A stretch of DNA of 64,000 bases from Notamacropus eugenii (GCF_028372415.1 NC_092875.1:34242817-34306816), one strand, 5' to 3'; positions 1 through 12,240 are shown, counted from the stretch's first letter. The notes: generated from the letters alone by a model not told the origin. A program made the numbers and translations.

Positions 1-45
1 GCTGGCACATAGTAGGTGCTTAACAAGTGCACAGGTGCAGGTATT
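1..45 (+). repeat. 3' tip of a CORE-SINE/MIR or L2 element
   Basis: The first bases read as the common mammalian tail 'ctggcacatagtaggtgctt' followed by a degenerate A-rich end. This tail ends MIR, CORE-SINE and L2 elements. The body lies off the left edge, so the family cannot be settled. Confidence 0.5.
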
Positions 46-842
46 CTATTTCCTTTCCCCTATGTGAAGAGATTTTTTTTTTATTGGCCATCAAAATCAA
101 AACTGTGTATGCATATAAATCTCTTGTTCTTTACTCAGTCTCTCATTCTTTATTCCCTACCTATGCTGTAGTGAGGAGGATGAAGTTCTGTGGTCTTCTG
201 CAGGTCTTGGCTCCACCATTACTTTGGTTTTCCTCTTATTTTTTTGAAAGCAAATTAACCATTTATCTCTTTTTATTGTTCCCCCATCCCCCAATAAAAC
301 CAGCTTCTAGTTTTACTTATCAGGTTGGTGGTTTTCTCACTTTCAATTTTGTTGATCTCTCCTTTGATTTTCAGAACTTCTAATCTGATGTTAAATTGGA
401 GATTTTTAATTTGTTCTTTTTCATTTCTTTAGTTGTGTGCCCAATTCATCGATCTGTTCTTTCTCTATTTTATTGATGTAAATGTTTAGAGGTATAAATT
501 TTCCCTAAAGTATTGCTTTGATTGCATCCCATAAGTTTTGGTACATTGTCTCATTGTTGTCATTCTCTTTAATGAAATTATTGTTACAATGATGTGTTTT
601 TTAACCCACTCGTTCATTAAATTAGTTGATTTTCAATTAACTTTTCATCTGTTTCCATGGTCCTTTATTGTGTAATTGTTATTGCATTGTGATCTGAAAG
701 GATATATGTAATATTTTTGCTTTGCTGCATTTGGTTCTGAGGAGGTGGTCAGTGGATTCTTTCAATTTCTATTTTACCTTCTGGTTCTAGGATATCAGAG
801 TAGTTTTCTTTGATAATTTCTTGAAATATGTTTAAGCTCTCT

Positions 843-879
<37 letters not shown>

Positions 880-2275
880 CTTTCTCTTTTTGATCATGGC
901 TTTTAGGTAGTCCAATAATTCTTAAATTATTTCTCTTTAATTTATCTCTCAGGTTAGTTGCTTTTCCAATGACGTACTTCACACTTTCTTCTATTTTTTC
1001 ATTATTTTTATTTTGTTTGATTGTTTTTTGATGTCTCATGGAATCATTAGTTTCCATTTGCCCAATTCTAATTTTTAAGGAATTACTTACTTCAGCGAAC
1101 TTTTGCACCTCCTTTTCCATTTGGCCAATTCTACTTTTTTAAGGAGTTCTTTTCTTTAATGAATTTTAATTTTTTTTTCCATTTGGCCAAATCTTCTCTT
1201 TAAAGGAGTTCTCCTCAGGGTATTTTTGTGCCTCTTTTACTATTTGGCCAATTCTGTTTTCTAAGGTGTTTTCAGAATTGTTTGTTGACTCTAGTTTTAT
1301 AATTTACTTGCCTTACTCACATTTCTCCCCCCCTGCCATTTTTCCTCTGCTTCTCTTATTTTATTTTTAAAATCCTTTTTGAGCTCTTCCAGGAATTCTT
1401 TTGGGGGCCTTGTACCCAGTTCATATTTTTCTTTGAAGTTTTGCATGTGGTTATTTTTGGTTGGTTGCCTTCTTCTTGGGTTTGTGTCTTGATCTTCCTT
1501 GTCATCATAGTAACTTTATGTCATCAGGTTCTTCTTTTGTTGTTTGCTCATTTTCCTAGCTTATTTCTTGATTCATAACTTTGTGTTAAAGCCAGGCTCT
1601 GCTCCAGGGGTGGAGAGGGCACTGTATCAAGCTTCGTGTTTTTCTCGTTGCTGTTTTCAGAGCTACTCTGAGGATCTGTAGGTTTTCAGTTCTTCCAAGG
1701 TGGTATGATCTAAGGAGAGATGTGTGTACTACTTTGCTGACTTCTGCTATGGTCTGTGAGTGAGCATAAGCACTCTTCTCTGCTCTGGAACTGTGAGCAG
1801 GTCCCCTGCACCCCTACTACCACAAACTCTAGTGAGCTATTCCTCTTAGCTCTGGGACTGTGACCTGGGACTACAATATGGAATTGTGTGGCAATATGAC
1901 AGAGTCCTGCACCCAATGCCAGCAAAGAGTCCTTTGTAATCTCCTTCTGGCAAGTTGTCCAATCCCCTTAACATCTGTGGACTGAGATCTCCCAAAGCTG
2001 CTGCTGCTGAACTCTCTCCAAGGGCCACTGCCCAGTTTGTCCTGTACTGGGAGGTCTGTGCTGGGCTCCTGGTCTGACCACCACTCAGCTGAGAGAGATC
2101 TTTCCCACCAACCTCCTAAGTTTCCCTAGGCTAGAAAATTATTTTATCCTGACATTTTATTGGTTGTGCCATTCCTGAATTTGATTTGAGGCATTATTTT
2201 AAAGTTGTTTGGATGGGAACTGGGGAGAACTTAGATGAGTCTCTGCCTTTACTCCACTGTCTTGGTTCTGCCTTT
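46..2275 (-). mobile_element. L1 LINE remnant, 5' end complete, internally deleted
   Basis: Read on the minus strand, the element opens near 2275 with an L1-type 5' end (ccaagacagtggagtaaagg) and a GC-richer 5' UTR (about 1560-2270). ORF1 remnants follow (about 735-1560), including a coiled-coil stretch with MEKEVQKFAEVSNSLKIRI at 875-1120. At about 735 it jumps into the ORF2 region between endonuclease and reverse transcriptase, which runs to the left. That ORF2 part matches, by eye, the same region of the plus-strand L1 at 10140-10640. The end of ORF1 and the endonuclease are missing, so this is a deleted, inactive copy. A (TC)n tract sits at 841-876. Confidence 0.8.
841..876. repeat. (TC)n microsatellite
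   Basis: A run of TC dinucleotides with a few interruptions, lying inside the ORF1 remnant of the minus-strand L1. Confidence 0.85.
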
Positions 2276-2364
2276 ATGACTGCTGCTTTTTAATGTAGTT
2301 TTTCATCTGGATGTACTATTCCCTCTTCATTACTGCCTTTTTTCTTTGTTTCTTTTTGTTATTG

Positions 2365-3932
2365 GTTAAAGAAACAGAGAAGTAGATCAATAGACTAGAC
2401 TAGACAAGGGGGACTCACAAATGATGGAACTCAAGAGTTTAATATATCTGAAAACAAATTACTTAAGAAAGAATTCCCTATTTGGTAAGAACTGTATGGG
2501 AAACTGGAAATCAATATGGAAAAAAATTAGACTTAGACCAGTCTCTTACAGTGTATTTTACAGTAAATTAATAGTGGATACATGACATGAATATTAAAGA
2601 TTAAAGCATAAAAACAATGAGAAGAGAAGCAATCATATATCTTTCACATCTCTGGGTAGGAGATGTATTCTTAACCAAATAAGGGATAGAGGTGATAGTA
2701 AAAGAGAAAATAAATCATTTTGACTGCATGAAATTGAAAAGTTTCACACAAACCAAATTAATGTACCCAGAATAAAAAGGGAAGTGGTTATATAAGAAAA
2801 AAAAGTCTTTGTGTCAAATTTCTCAGATAAAGGCATGGTATCCAAGATGTATATATTATATTTGTATGCGTGTGTGTGTGTGTGTATACATATATATACA
2901 TATATATGATCTCTGTATATCTACATACGCACACACTCTCTCTATATATATAATATGTATATTATATATACATACACATACACACAGTATATATGACCAA
3001 AAGTCATCCTCAATAGATAAATAAAGAATGTGAAAAAGTTATTCTCAAAAAAATTGCAAACTATTAACAACAACATAAACAAACAACATCCAAGTCACTA
3101 TTAATAAGAGAAATGCAAATCCAAAGAACCTTGAGATTTCACTTCACACCCAGAAAACTGGCAAAGATGACAAAGGAGGGAATAATGTTGAAGGAGTTGT
3201 AGGAAAAAAGGCATACTAGTACATTGCTGATGGACCTGTGAATCAATATAACCATTCTGGAAAACAATTTTGAATGATGCAAATAAAATTAATAACATAT
3301 CTAGACCTTTCACCCAGAGATTCCACTAGTAGATATGTACCCCAAGCAAGTCATTAACAAAACAAAATCCCAATATATACGAAAATATTTATATCAGCAG
3401 TTTTTGTGATAGCAAAGAATTAGAAACAAAGTAGATGCAATTTAATTGGGAAATGGCTAAACAAATTGTGGCACACACATGTAATGGAATATTAGTGTGT
3501 TATAGGAAATGATGAATATAGACAGAAGCAAGGGAAGACTTGCATTCAGAATGAGGACTTGCATTCAGAGTGAATTAAATGGAGCCCAGAAAACAATTTA
3601 CAAAATGACTAAATGTAAATGAAAGAACAATTGTAAAACAATAGAAAATGGATGCTGTGAAAAAAATGCAAAAAGCAAGTATGGCCCCAAAGAAAGGATA
3701 GGAAAAGATACCTCACTATTTCTTTGTACCAGTGGGAGGCTGGCAGGTATGGAATATTACCTTTTTTTTTCAGATTTTTTTGACTTATTGATTAGTTTTG
3801 CTTTTCTTTTTTTCTCTCTTTAAAAAATTCTTTGTTATATGGTATGGGCCTCTGGGAGGAGGGAAGGAGAGAGGAATAAGGGGAGAATTTAGGTGACAAG
3901 AAAGATATCAATAAAAGTAATTTTAAAAAAAC
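2365..3932 (+). mobile_element. L1 LINE, ORF2 C-terminal part and 3' UTR (5'-truncated)
   Basis: The stretch begins with sequence typical of the L1 ORF2 distal region (aaacagagaagtagatcaat) and continues through the C-terminal ORF2 zone. The 3' part parallels the plus-strand L1 at 11830-12240 (reads like 'aatggaatattagtg' and 'ggaaatgatgaa'). It ends in an A-rich tail near 3932. No long reading frame survives. A TG/TA microsatellite (about 2862-2990) has expanded inside it. It is an old, 5'-truncated copy next to the head of the minus-strand L1. Confidence 0.7.
2862..2990. repeat. TG/TA microsatellite
   Basis: Alternating TG, TA and CA dinucleotides with interruptions. The open frames here are low-complexity artefacts. 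Confidence 0.85.
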
Positions 3933-4080
3933 ATATAATTTAATCAACTCATTTCAGCTTCTCAAAAAGTCAGTACACAAATAGAATTCATGTGTATTGG
4001 GTGTAGGGCAGGTGATCAGATTTTCCTCACCTTTTCTCCATCAAAGGTTTCCAAATGAACGACTTCTGTGATCAGTTAAC

Positions 4081-4090
4081 AGCCAAAACA
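4081..4090 (+). repeat. Left target-site duplication of the plus-strand L1 (imperfect)
   Basis: 'agccaaaaca' here and 'agtcaaaaca' at 12703-12712, directly after the poly(A) tail, match at 9 of 10 bases. They are read as the flanking duplication of one L1 insertion spanning 4091-12702. The A-rich composition makes chance similarity possible. Confidence 0.45.
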
Positions 4091-4120
4091 AGCGGAGCCA
4101 AGATGGAAGAGTGAGAGCAA

Positions 4121-4137
4121 CTATTCACCCAAGTTCT
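4121..4137 (+). repeat. Left 17-bp target-site duplication of the half-L1
   Basis: ctattcacccaagttct at 4121-4137 recurs exactly at 6904-6920. The copies flank a poly(T) tract on the left and the L1-type 5' end on the right, as expected for target-primed reverse transcription of a minus-strand element. Confidence 0.93.
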
Positions 4138-6903
4138 TTTTTTTAGATCTTTTTTTTTTTTTTATTTAGCTTTTAACATTCATTTTCACAAAATTTTGGG
4201 TTACAAATTTTTCCCCTTTTCTCCCCTCCCCCCCCAAACGCCAAGCATTCTAATTGCCCCTATGACCAATCTGCTCTCTCTTCTATCATCCCTCTCTGCC
4301 CTTGTCTCCATCTTCTCTTTTGTCCTGTAGGGGCAGATAGCTTTCTATACCCCTTTACCTGTTTTTCTTATTTCCTAGTGGCAAGAACATTACTTGACAG
4401 TTGATCCTAACACTTTGAGTTCCAACTTCTCTTCCTCCCTCCCTCCCCACCCCTTCCCTTTGGAAGGCAAGCAATTCAATATAGGCCATATCTGTGCAGT
4501 TTTGCAAATGACTTCCATAATAGTTGTGTTGTATAGGACTAACTATATTTCCCTCCATCCTATCCTGTCCCCCATTACTTCTATTCTCTTTTGATCCTAT
4601 CCCTCCCCATGAGTGTCGACCTCGAATTGCACTCTCCTCCTCATGCCCTGCCTTCTATCATCCCCCCCACCCTGCTTGTCCCCTTATCCCCCACTTTCCT
4701 GTATTGTGAGATAGGTTTTCCTACCAAAATGAGTGTGCACTTTATTCTTTTCTTTAGTGGAATGTGATGAGAGTAGACTTCATGTTTTTCTCTCACCTCC
4801 CCTCTTTATCCCTCCACTAATGAGTCTTTTGATTGCCTCGTTTATGAGAGATAACTTGCCCCATTCAATTTCTCCCTTTCTCTTCCCAATATATTTCTCT
4901 CTCACTGCTTGATTTCATTTTGTTTTAAAGATATGATCCCAACCTATTCAATTCACTCTGTGCACTCTGTCTCTATGTATGTGAGCGTGTGTGCATGTGT
5001 AATCCCACCCAGTACCCAGATACTGAAATGTTTCAAGAGTTACAAATATTGTCTTTCCATGTAGGAATGTAAACAGTTCAGCTTTAGTAAGTCCCTTATG
5101 ACTTCACTTTGCTGTTCACCTTTTCATGGTTCTCTTCATTCTTGTGTTTGAAAGTCAAATTTTCTTTTCAGCTCTGGTCTTTTCATCAAGAATACTTGAA
5201 AATCCTCTATTTCATTGAAAGACCATTTTTTCCCCTGAAGTATTATAGTCAGTTTTGCTGGGTAGTTGATTCTTGGTTTTAGTCCTAGTTCCTTTGACTT
5301 CTGGAATATCCTATTCCATGCCCTTCGATCCCTTAATGTAGAAGCTGCTAGATCTTGTGTTATCCTGATTGTATTTCCACAATACTTGAATTGTTTCTTT
5401 CTAGCTGCTTGCAATATTTTCTCTTTCACCTGGGAGTTCTGGAATTTGGCCACAATGTTCCTAGGAGTTTCTCTTTTTGGATCTCTTTCAGGCGGTGTTC
5501 TGTGGATTCCTTGAATATTTATTTTGCCCTCTGGTTCTAGAATCTCAGGGCAGTTTTCCTTGATAATTTCATGAAAGATGATGTCTAGGCTCTTTTTCTG
5601 ATCATGGCTTTCAGGTAGGCCCATAATTTTTAAATTGTCTCTCCTGGCTCTATTTTCCAGGTCAGTTGTTTTTCCAATGAGATATTTCACATTATCTTCC
5701 ATTTTTTCATTCTTTTGGTTTTGTTTTGTGATTTCTTGGTTTCTCATAAAGTCATTAGCCTCCATCTGTTCCATTCTAATTTTGAAAGAACTATTTTCTT
5801 CAGTGAGCTTTTGAATCTCCTTTTCCATTTGGCTAATTCTGCTTTTGAAAGCATTCTTCTCCTCATTGGCTTTTTGAACCTCTTTTGCCAATTGAGTTAG
5901 GCTAGTTTTCGAGGTGTTATTTTCTTCAACATTTTTTTGGGTCTCCTTTAGCAGGGAGCTGATTTGCTGTTCATGCTTTGACTTCATGTCTCTCATTTCT
6001 CTTCCCAGCTTTTCCTCCACCTCTCTAACTTGATTTTCAAAATTCTTTTTGAGCTCTTCCATGGCCTGTTCCCATTGAGTGGGCTGGGACGCAGAAGCCT
6101 TGATTTCTGTGTCTTTGCCTGATGGTAAGCATTGTTCTTCCTCATCAGAAAGGAAGGGAGGAAATGCCTGTTCACCAAGAAAGTAACCTTCTATAGTCTT
6201 ATTTCTTTTCCCTTTTCTGGGCATTTTCCCAGCCAGTGACTTGACCTCTGAATATTTTCCTCACACCCACCTCACCTCCTGATCCTCCCAGCCAGTGTTT
6301 GGGGTCGGAGATTCAAATGCTGCTTCCAGCCTCAGGGCTTTGGGCGGGGGCAGGGCTGCTATTCAGTGTGGGATTAAATTCAGATGCTCAGGTGAGGGCA
6401 GGGCTGCCTCAGTTCCCTCAGGGAGTTTATGCACAGACCTTCAACAATGGATCCAGGCTCCTGCCTGCTTGGAGAGCCCTGGTCTGCCGCTGCCCCTCAG
6501 CTTCTGTCTCCCAAGGGGGCCCGAGCCATGGGGGCACCCCACTCCCCCCTCGACCCGCCAAAGGGACTCTCTCACCGACCCCTGTCACCTGTGGGTGGAG
6601 GGACCCGCGTGGCTGCTGGAGATCCCGTCCCTGAAGCCCGCTCGGATCTGTTCCTCTCGGTGCCGCGGCCGCGGCAGGGCTGTACTCAGCTCCCAGTCCC
6701 GGCGCCCAGTCCGCAGCACAAAGGACCTTTTACGAGAGGTTTGCAGGTCTCTCCGGAACAGAAATCTCCCTCGCTCCAATGTTCTGTGGCCTCTGGGTGC
6801 AGAATTCGCCGTGAGTTACTTCTTTGTAGTTGTTCTATGGGTTGTGGGTTCGGAGCTATGTGTATGTGCGTCTTTCTACTACGCCATCTTGGCTCCGCCC
6901 CCC
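4138..6903 (-). mobile_element. Half-L1 (HAL1-type) element: 5' UTR, ORF1 and 3' UTR, no ORF2
   Basis: Read on the minus strand, it starts at 6903 with ggcggagccaagatggcg, a GC-rich 5' UTR (about 6230-6903). An uninterrupted ORF1 (5136-6224) follows, then directly a 3' UTR (about 4160-5130) and a poly(A) (poly(T) at 4138-4160). Where a normal L1 would carry about 4 kb of ORF2 there is nothing. The flanking 17-bp duplication is perfect, so this is one complete retrotransposition product and young relative to its host L1. A second copy at 23237-26194 has the same ORF1-to-3'-UTR junction, so the ORF2-less form is a family, not a private deletion. Such elements (HAL1) are known in mammals and rely on L1 enzymes in trans. 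Confidence 0.85.
5136..6224 (-). CDS. LINE-1 ORF1 protein (ORF1p), intact, within half-L1
   Basis: A 362-residue open frame starting at an ATG (MPRKGKRNKTIEGYFLG). Residues about 50-180 form a long heptad-rich coiled coil, where ORF1p trimerises. An RRM-like part follows (RRDNLKIMGLPES, about 195-207), then the C-terminal RNA-binding domain (RNIVAKFQNSQVKEKIL, about 255-271, to RINYPAKLTIIL, about 320-331). In the L1 family this protein coats the RNA and acts as a nucleic-acid chaperone in the cytoplasmic RNP. Length and domain order are as expected, and no stop interrupts it. It is a mobile-element gene, not a host gene. Whether it is expressed cannot be seen. Confidence 0.88.
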   Translation of the reverse strand: MPRKGKRNKTIEGYFLGEQAFPPFLSDEEEQCLPSGKDTEIKASASQPTQWEQAMEELKKNFENQVREVEEKLGREMRDMKSKHEQQISSLLKETQKNVEENNTSKTSLTQLAKEVQKANEEKNAFKSRISQMEKEIQKLTEENSSFKIRMEQMEANDFMRNQEITKQNQKNEKMEDNVKYLIGKTTDLENRARRDNLKIMGLPESHDQKKSLDIIFHEIIKENCPEILEPEGKINIQGIHRTPPERDPKRETPRNIVAKFQNSQVKEKILQAARKKQFKYCGNTIRITQDLAASTLRDRRAWNRIFQKSKELGLKPRINYPAKLTIILQGKKWSFNEIEDFQVFLMKRPELKRKFDFQTQE

Positions 6904-6920
6904 CTATTCACCCAAGTTCT
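6904..6920 (+). repeat. Right 17-bp target-site duplication of the half-L1
   Basis: Exact copy of 4121-4137. The interrupted L1 5' UTR resumes at 6921. Confidence 0.93.
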
Positions 6921-7302
6921 AAGACAAACTCCTTCAGATACCTCTAAAAAGAGAATCTGAACCGATTTTGGAGGGGCAGAATCCAACTGGAAACAGACTG
7001 TGGCACACTCACAGACCAAGACAGATTGGAAGGCTGATGGGAAGGATCTGTTGCCTGGATCTGGAGGAGCACACAGCTCACGGTGCACAGGCTGTACCAG
7101 TGCGTCCCTGCTGCTGCCGGGCCGAGCAGGAAGCCCCCGGAGGTCTGAAGCAGTGGCCACACTGCAGCATCTCAGGCATGTCAGCCCAGGATGGAAGGCC
7201 AGCAGAACTGAGCAAATGAGAGGCCAGAGACCCAGGTGTCTCCAGCAGTGGCTCCTTAGACTATCAGCCCACAGATTAAATGTCTGCAAATCACCTACTT
7301 GA

Positions 7303-7914
7303 ACTTCTGGGAGCAAAGATGGCAGAGTGATCAGTAAATGCTCTCCCCCTCCTTTTGTTGAACTTGAAAGACCTTAAAGTATTTCCCCAGAAAAGATCCT
7401 GGAACGGTGGAATCAGCCAAAGGGGCAAACAGTCTTTTAACTCACGAGGTTAGGAAAGTTGCAAAGGGGGGTCCCTCAGGCTATGACTGAAGGGGACCAG
7501 TGCAGGACCAGAGCTGTCCCATGCAGCTCCACCTCAGCAAACCAGGAGGAGAACCTGAGCCCCAGGGGGGTGGAGCGTGCAACCACCAACATCAGGACCC
7601 CAGGCATGCCTCAGCACCCCAGAGTTTGCCTATGCTCTAGCTCAGCAGAGGAGACCTCCTGTGGCCAGACCACTCCTCCCCAACACTTAACACAGCTAAG
7701 TCCAGTGTAACTCCAGGGAAACACAGAAAGACTTCACCTGACCCGTCCTTTTGAATACCAGCCAGCTCAGTACCAGGTAAGTTGCAGCATTTTAGCTTCC
7801 AGTTGAAAGAACCAGAGGTCACAACACACAACATCTCAAGTTCAAGGCACAAGAACTGTCGGACAGAGCCCCTTGTGCCCCAGAAGCAGAGATCTACTTT
7901 AAAGGGTGAGCATC
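7303..7914 (+). other. Second L1 5' UTR start stacked inside the plus-strand L1
   Basis: About 430 bp after the outer L1 start (not counting the inserted half-L1), the sequence gggagcaaagatggcagagt looks like another L1 5' terminus with the same motif. It is followed by its own 5' UTR and then ORF1 at 7915. No target-site duplication around 7303 was found, and no continuation of the outer L1 appears after 12702. A stacked or replaced promoter region fits better than two separate insertions. Confidence 0.4.
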
Positions 7915-8890
7915 ATGAGTAAGAAGCAAAGCAGAAAAGAAAAGATCATAGAATTTTTCTATGGGGACAAGGACCAAAACACAAATACCAAAGAGGTCAG
8001 CCCTGAGACTGTACTCCCATCTGAAACTTCAGAAAGGAATATGAGCTGGTCTGAAGCCTAAAGAGAATTCTTTGAAGAGCTGAAGAAGGATTTTAAAATT
8101 CGAATTAGAAAAATAGAAGAAAAAACTGGCCAATGATTTTAACAATACGAAAAAAGAAATAACAGAAGAATTTAAAAGGAAAATTGTACAAATGGAAAAG
8201 GAGGTGCAAAAACTAACTGAGGACAACAATTTGATAAAAATTAGAATCGTGCACGTAGAAGCTAATGACTCTATGAGACATCAAGAATCAGTCAAACAGA
8301 TTCTAAAGAATGAAAAGATAGAAGAAAATGTAACATATCTAATTGGAAAAAGAACTGACCTGGAAAATAGATCCAGGAGAGAAAATCTACAAATTATTGG
8401 TCTACCAGAAGCCACAATGAAACACAGAGTCTGGACATTTTTTTCCAAGAAATCTTCAAGGAAAACTGCCCAGAAGTCCTAGATCCAGAGGGCAAAATAG
8501 TCATTGAAAGAATCACCATTCACCTCCTGAAAGGGATTGCAAACTAAAAACACCAAGAAATATCATTGCCAAATTCCAGAACTATCAAGTGAAGGAGAAA
8601 ATACTGCAGGCAACCAGAAAGAAATCATTCAAATATCGAGGAGCTACAGTCAGGATCGCACAGGACCTTGCAGCTTCTACATTAAAAGACTGAAGGAATT
8701 GGAATATGATATTCCATAAGGCAAAGGACCTGGGACAACAACCAAGGATCAATTACCCAGCAAAGTTGAGCATAATATTTCAGGCAAGGAGATAGACATT
8801 CAGTGAAATAAGGGATTTCCAGACCATCTGAATGAAAAGGCTAGAGCTCAACAGAAAATTTGATCTTCGAACACAAGTCTCAAGAGAGAC
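7915..8890 (+). pseudogene. Degenerate L1 ORF1
   Basis: From an ATG reading MSKKQSRKEKIIEF, a LINE-1 ORF1 can be followed through the coiled coil (MEKEVQKLTEDNNLIKIRI at 8192-8482), the RRM (RRENLQIIGLPE) and C-terminal remnants near 8550-8880. Stops and frame changes break it: an in-frame TAA follows EAH-like sequence near 8060, and the frame shifts near 8420. It is the ORF1 of the plus-strand L1 and cannot make a full protein. Confidence 0.75.
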
Positions 8891-9465
8891 ATAAAAAGGT
8901 AAACAGGAGGGAAAAAAACCTTGTTATTCAATGTGGGCAAACTGTTTGCATTCCTATAAGGGAATATGATACTTGTTAATCTTGAGAATTGCATATTTAC
9001 CATGATATATAAAAGGGATATAAATAGAAGGAGCAGGTATAAAGTAAATGATATGACAATAAAAAATGTGATTTAAGGGTGAGAAGGATTTGTAATAGGA
9101 GATATGAAAAGGAGGAGTCAGAAAATGGTAAATTACATCACAGGAAGAGGCACAAAAATATATTACAGTAGAGGGAAAGAAGGAAGGGAGATGAGCATTG
9201 TTTGAGATTTACTCTCATCTGATTTGGTTCAAGGAGGGAACAAACTCAGTTAAGTATAGAAATCTAACTAGATCTATAGGCAGTATGAGAGGAAGGGGGA
9301 AAAAGGAGAGGAGGCTAAAAGGGAGGGAAGAAGCAGTAAAAGAAAAGGGGAGTAAAAGGGAGGGGTCTGAAAGAAGGAAGGAAAGACTGAGGGAGGAGGT
9401 TGTCAAAAATTAAAACTATTGTGGAGGAGAAGGGAGAACTAAAAGCACAAACTGTGGGAAAGAGG

Positions 9466-12240
9466 ATGGAGGGAAAGACACAGATAGTAATCATAACTGT
9501 GAATGTGAATGGGATGAATTCTCCCATAAAATGGAGACAGATAGCAGAATGGATTAAAATCCATAATCCAATAATACGTTGTTTACAAGAAACACATTTG
9601 AAACAGGGGGATACAAACAGGGTAAAGGTAAAAGTTCAGAGCAGAGTATAGTGTGCTTCATCTGATGTAAAAAAAAACAACAGGGCTAGCAATCCTAATC
9701 TCAGACAAAGCAAAAGCAGAAATAGATCTAATCAAAAGAGATAAGGAAAGAAACTATATCCTACTAAACGGCACCATAGACAACAAAGCAATATCATTAC
9801 TAAATATATATACTCCAAGTGGTATAGCATCCAAATTCTTAGAGGAGAAGTTAAGGGAGTTACAGGAAGAAATAGACAACAAAACTAGAGTAGTGGGGGA
9901 CCTCAACCTCTCCCTCTCTGAACTTGAGAAATCTAACCTCAAAATATACAAGAAAGAAATTAAGGTGGTGAATAAAACTCTGGATAAGGTAGATATGATA
10001 GATCTCTGGAGAAAACTGAATGGGGATAGAAAGGAATATACCTTTTTCTCAGTGGTACATGGCACAATACAAAAATTGACCATGAACTAGACCATAAAAC
10101 CCTCACAATCCAGTGCAGAAAGGCAGATATAGTCAATGCATCCTTCTCAGATCATAATGCGAGAAAAATTATATATAACCAAAGGCCATAGAAATATAAA
10201 CCAAAAATTAATTGGAAACTAGATAATCTAATACTAAAAAGTGAAGGGGTTAAACAACAAATCATAGAAACAATCAACAACTTCATTCAAGAGAATGACG
10301 ATAATGAGACAACCTACCAAATCTTATGGGATACTGTAAAAGCAGCTCTTAGGGCAAGTTTTATATCCTTGAATGCCTACATGAATAAAATAGAGAAAGA
10401 GGAGATCAGTGAATTGGGTATGCAACTGAAAAAACTAGAAAAAGAACAAATTGAAAATCCCCAAGTAAATACCAAATTAGAAATACTGAAAACCAAAGGA
10501 GAAATTAATAAAATTGAAATTAAGAAAATAAATTCATTCTTAATAAATTAAGAAAATAAGTAAAACTAAGAGTTAGTTTTATGAAAAAAACAATAAAATT
10601 GATAAACCTTTGGTCAATTTGATTAAAAAAAGAAAGAAGAAAACCAAAGTTACCAATATCAAAAATGAAAAGGGTAAACTAATCTCCAATGAGGAAGAAA
10701 TTAAAGCAATAATTAGAAGTTATTTTGCCCAACTGTAAGCCCATAAATTCAACAATCTAAATGAGATGGATGATTATTTTTAAAAAATATAAATTGCCCA
10801 AATTAACAGAAAAGGAAGTTGAATACTTAAATAATCCCATCTCAGAGAAAGAAATTGAACAAGCCATCAATGAACTCCCTTGAATGAAATCTCCAAGGTC
10901 AGATGGATTTACCAGTGAATTCTATCAAACATTTGAAGAGCAGTTAATTCCAATATTCTGTAAACTATTTGGGAAAATTGGGGTAGAAGGAGTCCTACCA
11001 AATTCTTTTTATGATACAAATATGGTTCTGATACCTAAACCAGGAAGAGCCAAAACAGAGAAAGAAAATTATAGACCAATTTCTCTAATGAATATAGATA
11101 CAAAAATTTTAAATAAAATGTTAGCAAAAAGAATACAGCAACTTATCACAAGAATAATACATTATGAACAGGTAGGATTTATACCAGGAATGCAGGACTG
11201 GTTCAATATTAGGAAAACTATTAGCATTATTGATCATGTCAACAACAAAACTAACAGAAATCACATAAATATCTCAATAGGTGAAGAAAAAGCTTTTGAC
11301 AAAATACAACACCCATTCCTACTGAAAACACTGGAGAGCATAGGAATAAATGGAACTTTCGATAAAATAATAAGCAGTATCTACCCAAAACCATCAGCAA
11401 GCATTACATGCAGTGGGAATAAGCTAGATGCATTTCCAATAAGATCAGGGGTGAAACAAGGATGTCCATTATTACCACTGTTATTCAATATGGTACTAGA
11501 AATGTTAGGGGTAGCAATAAGAGAAGAAAAAGAAATTGAAGGAATTAGAATAGGCAAAGAAGAAACTAAGTTATCACTCTTTGCAAATGATATGATGATA
11601 TACTTAGAGAATCCTAGAGAATCAAGTAAAAAACTGCTTGAAATAATAAACAACTTCGGCAAAGTTGCAGGTTAAAGGCCTCATTTCTAAAATATATAGA
11701 GAACTGAGTCAAATATACAAGAATACAAGTCATTCCCCAATTGATAAATGGTCAAAGGAAATGAACAGGCAGTTTTCAGAGGAAGAAATTAAAACTATCT
11801 ACAGTCATATGAAAAAATGCTCTAAATCACTATGGATTAGAGAGATGCAAATCAAAACAACTTTGAGGTACCACATCACACCTATCAAATTGGCTAACAT
11901 GACAAAACAGGAAGATGATGAATGTTGGAGAAGATTTGGGAGAGTTAGAACACTAATTCATTGTTGGTGGAGCTGTGAGCTGATCCAACCATTATGGAGA
12001 GCAATTTGGAATTATGCCCAAAGGGCTACAAAAATGTACATACCCTTTGACGCAGCAATATTCCCTTCTAGGACTGTATCCCAAAGAGACCATAAAAATG
12101 GGAAAGGGTCCCACATGTACAAAAATATTTATAGCAGCTCTCTTTGTGGTGGCCAAAAACCGGAAATCAAAGGGATAGGAATGGCTGAACAAGTTGTGAT
12201 ACATGAATGTAATGGAATACTATTGTGCTATAAGAAATGA
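9466..12240 (+). pseudogene. Degenerate L1 ORF2 (endonuclease, reverse transcriptase, C-terminal region)
   Basis: The ORF2 start region (EGKTQIVIITVNVNGMNSPI, about 9470) is followed by apurinic-endonuclease-like sequence (RCLQETHLKQGDTNRVKV). The reverse transcriptase spans 10884-11675 ([53 protein letters not shown]). The C-terminal part is 11665-12240 (KKCSKSLWIREMQIKTTLRY, then a Cys/His stretch CWRRF...HCWWSC). Several frames are used, the FADD box is FAND, and the segment between RT and C-terminus is missing. This is a non-functional LINE-1 polyprotein. Confidence 0.85.

Noticed and set aside
6295-6960. 221-codon plus-strand frame
   Set aside because: It lies antisense in the GC-rich 5' UTR of the half-L1 and continues past its end. 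No family resemblance.
11665-12240. 191-codon frame as a possible gene
   Set aside because: It is the C-terminal region of L1 ORF2 (KKCSKSLWIREMQIKTTLRY and the Cys/His end).
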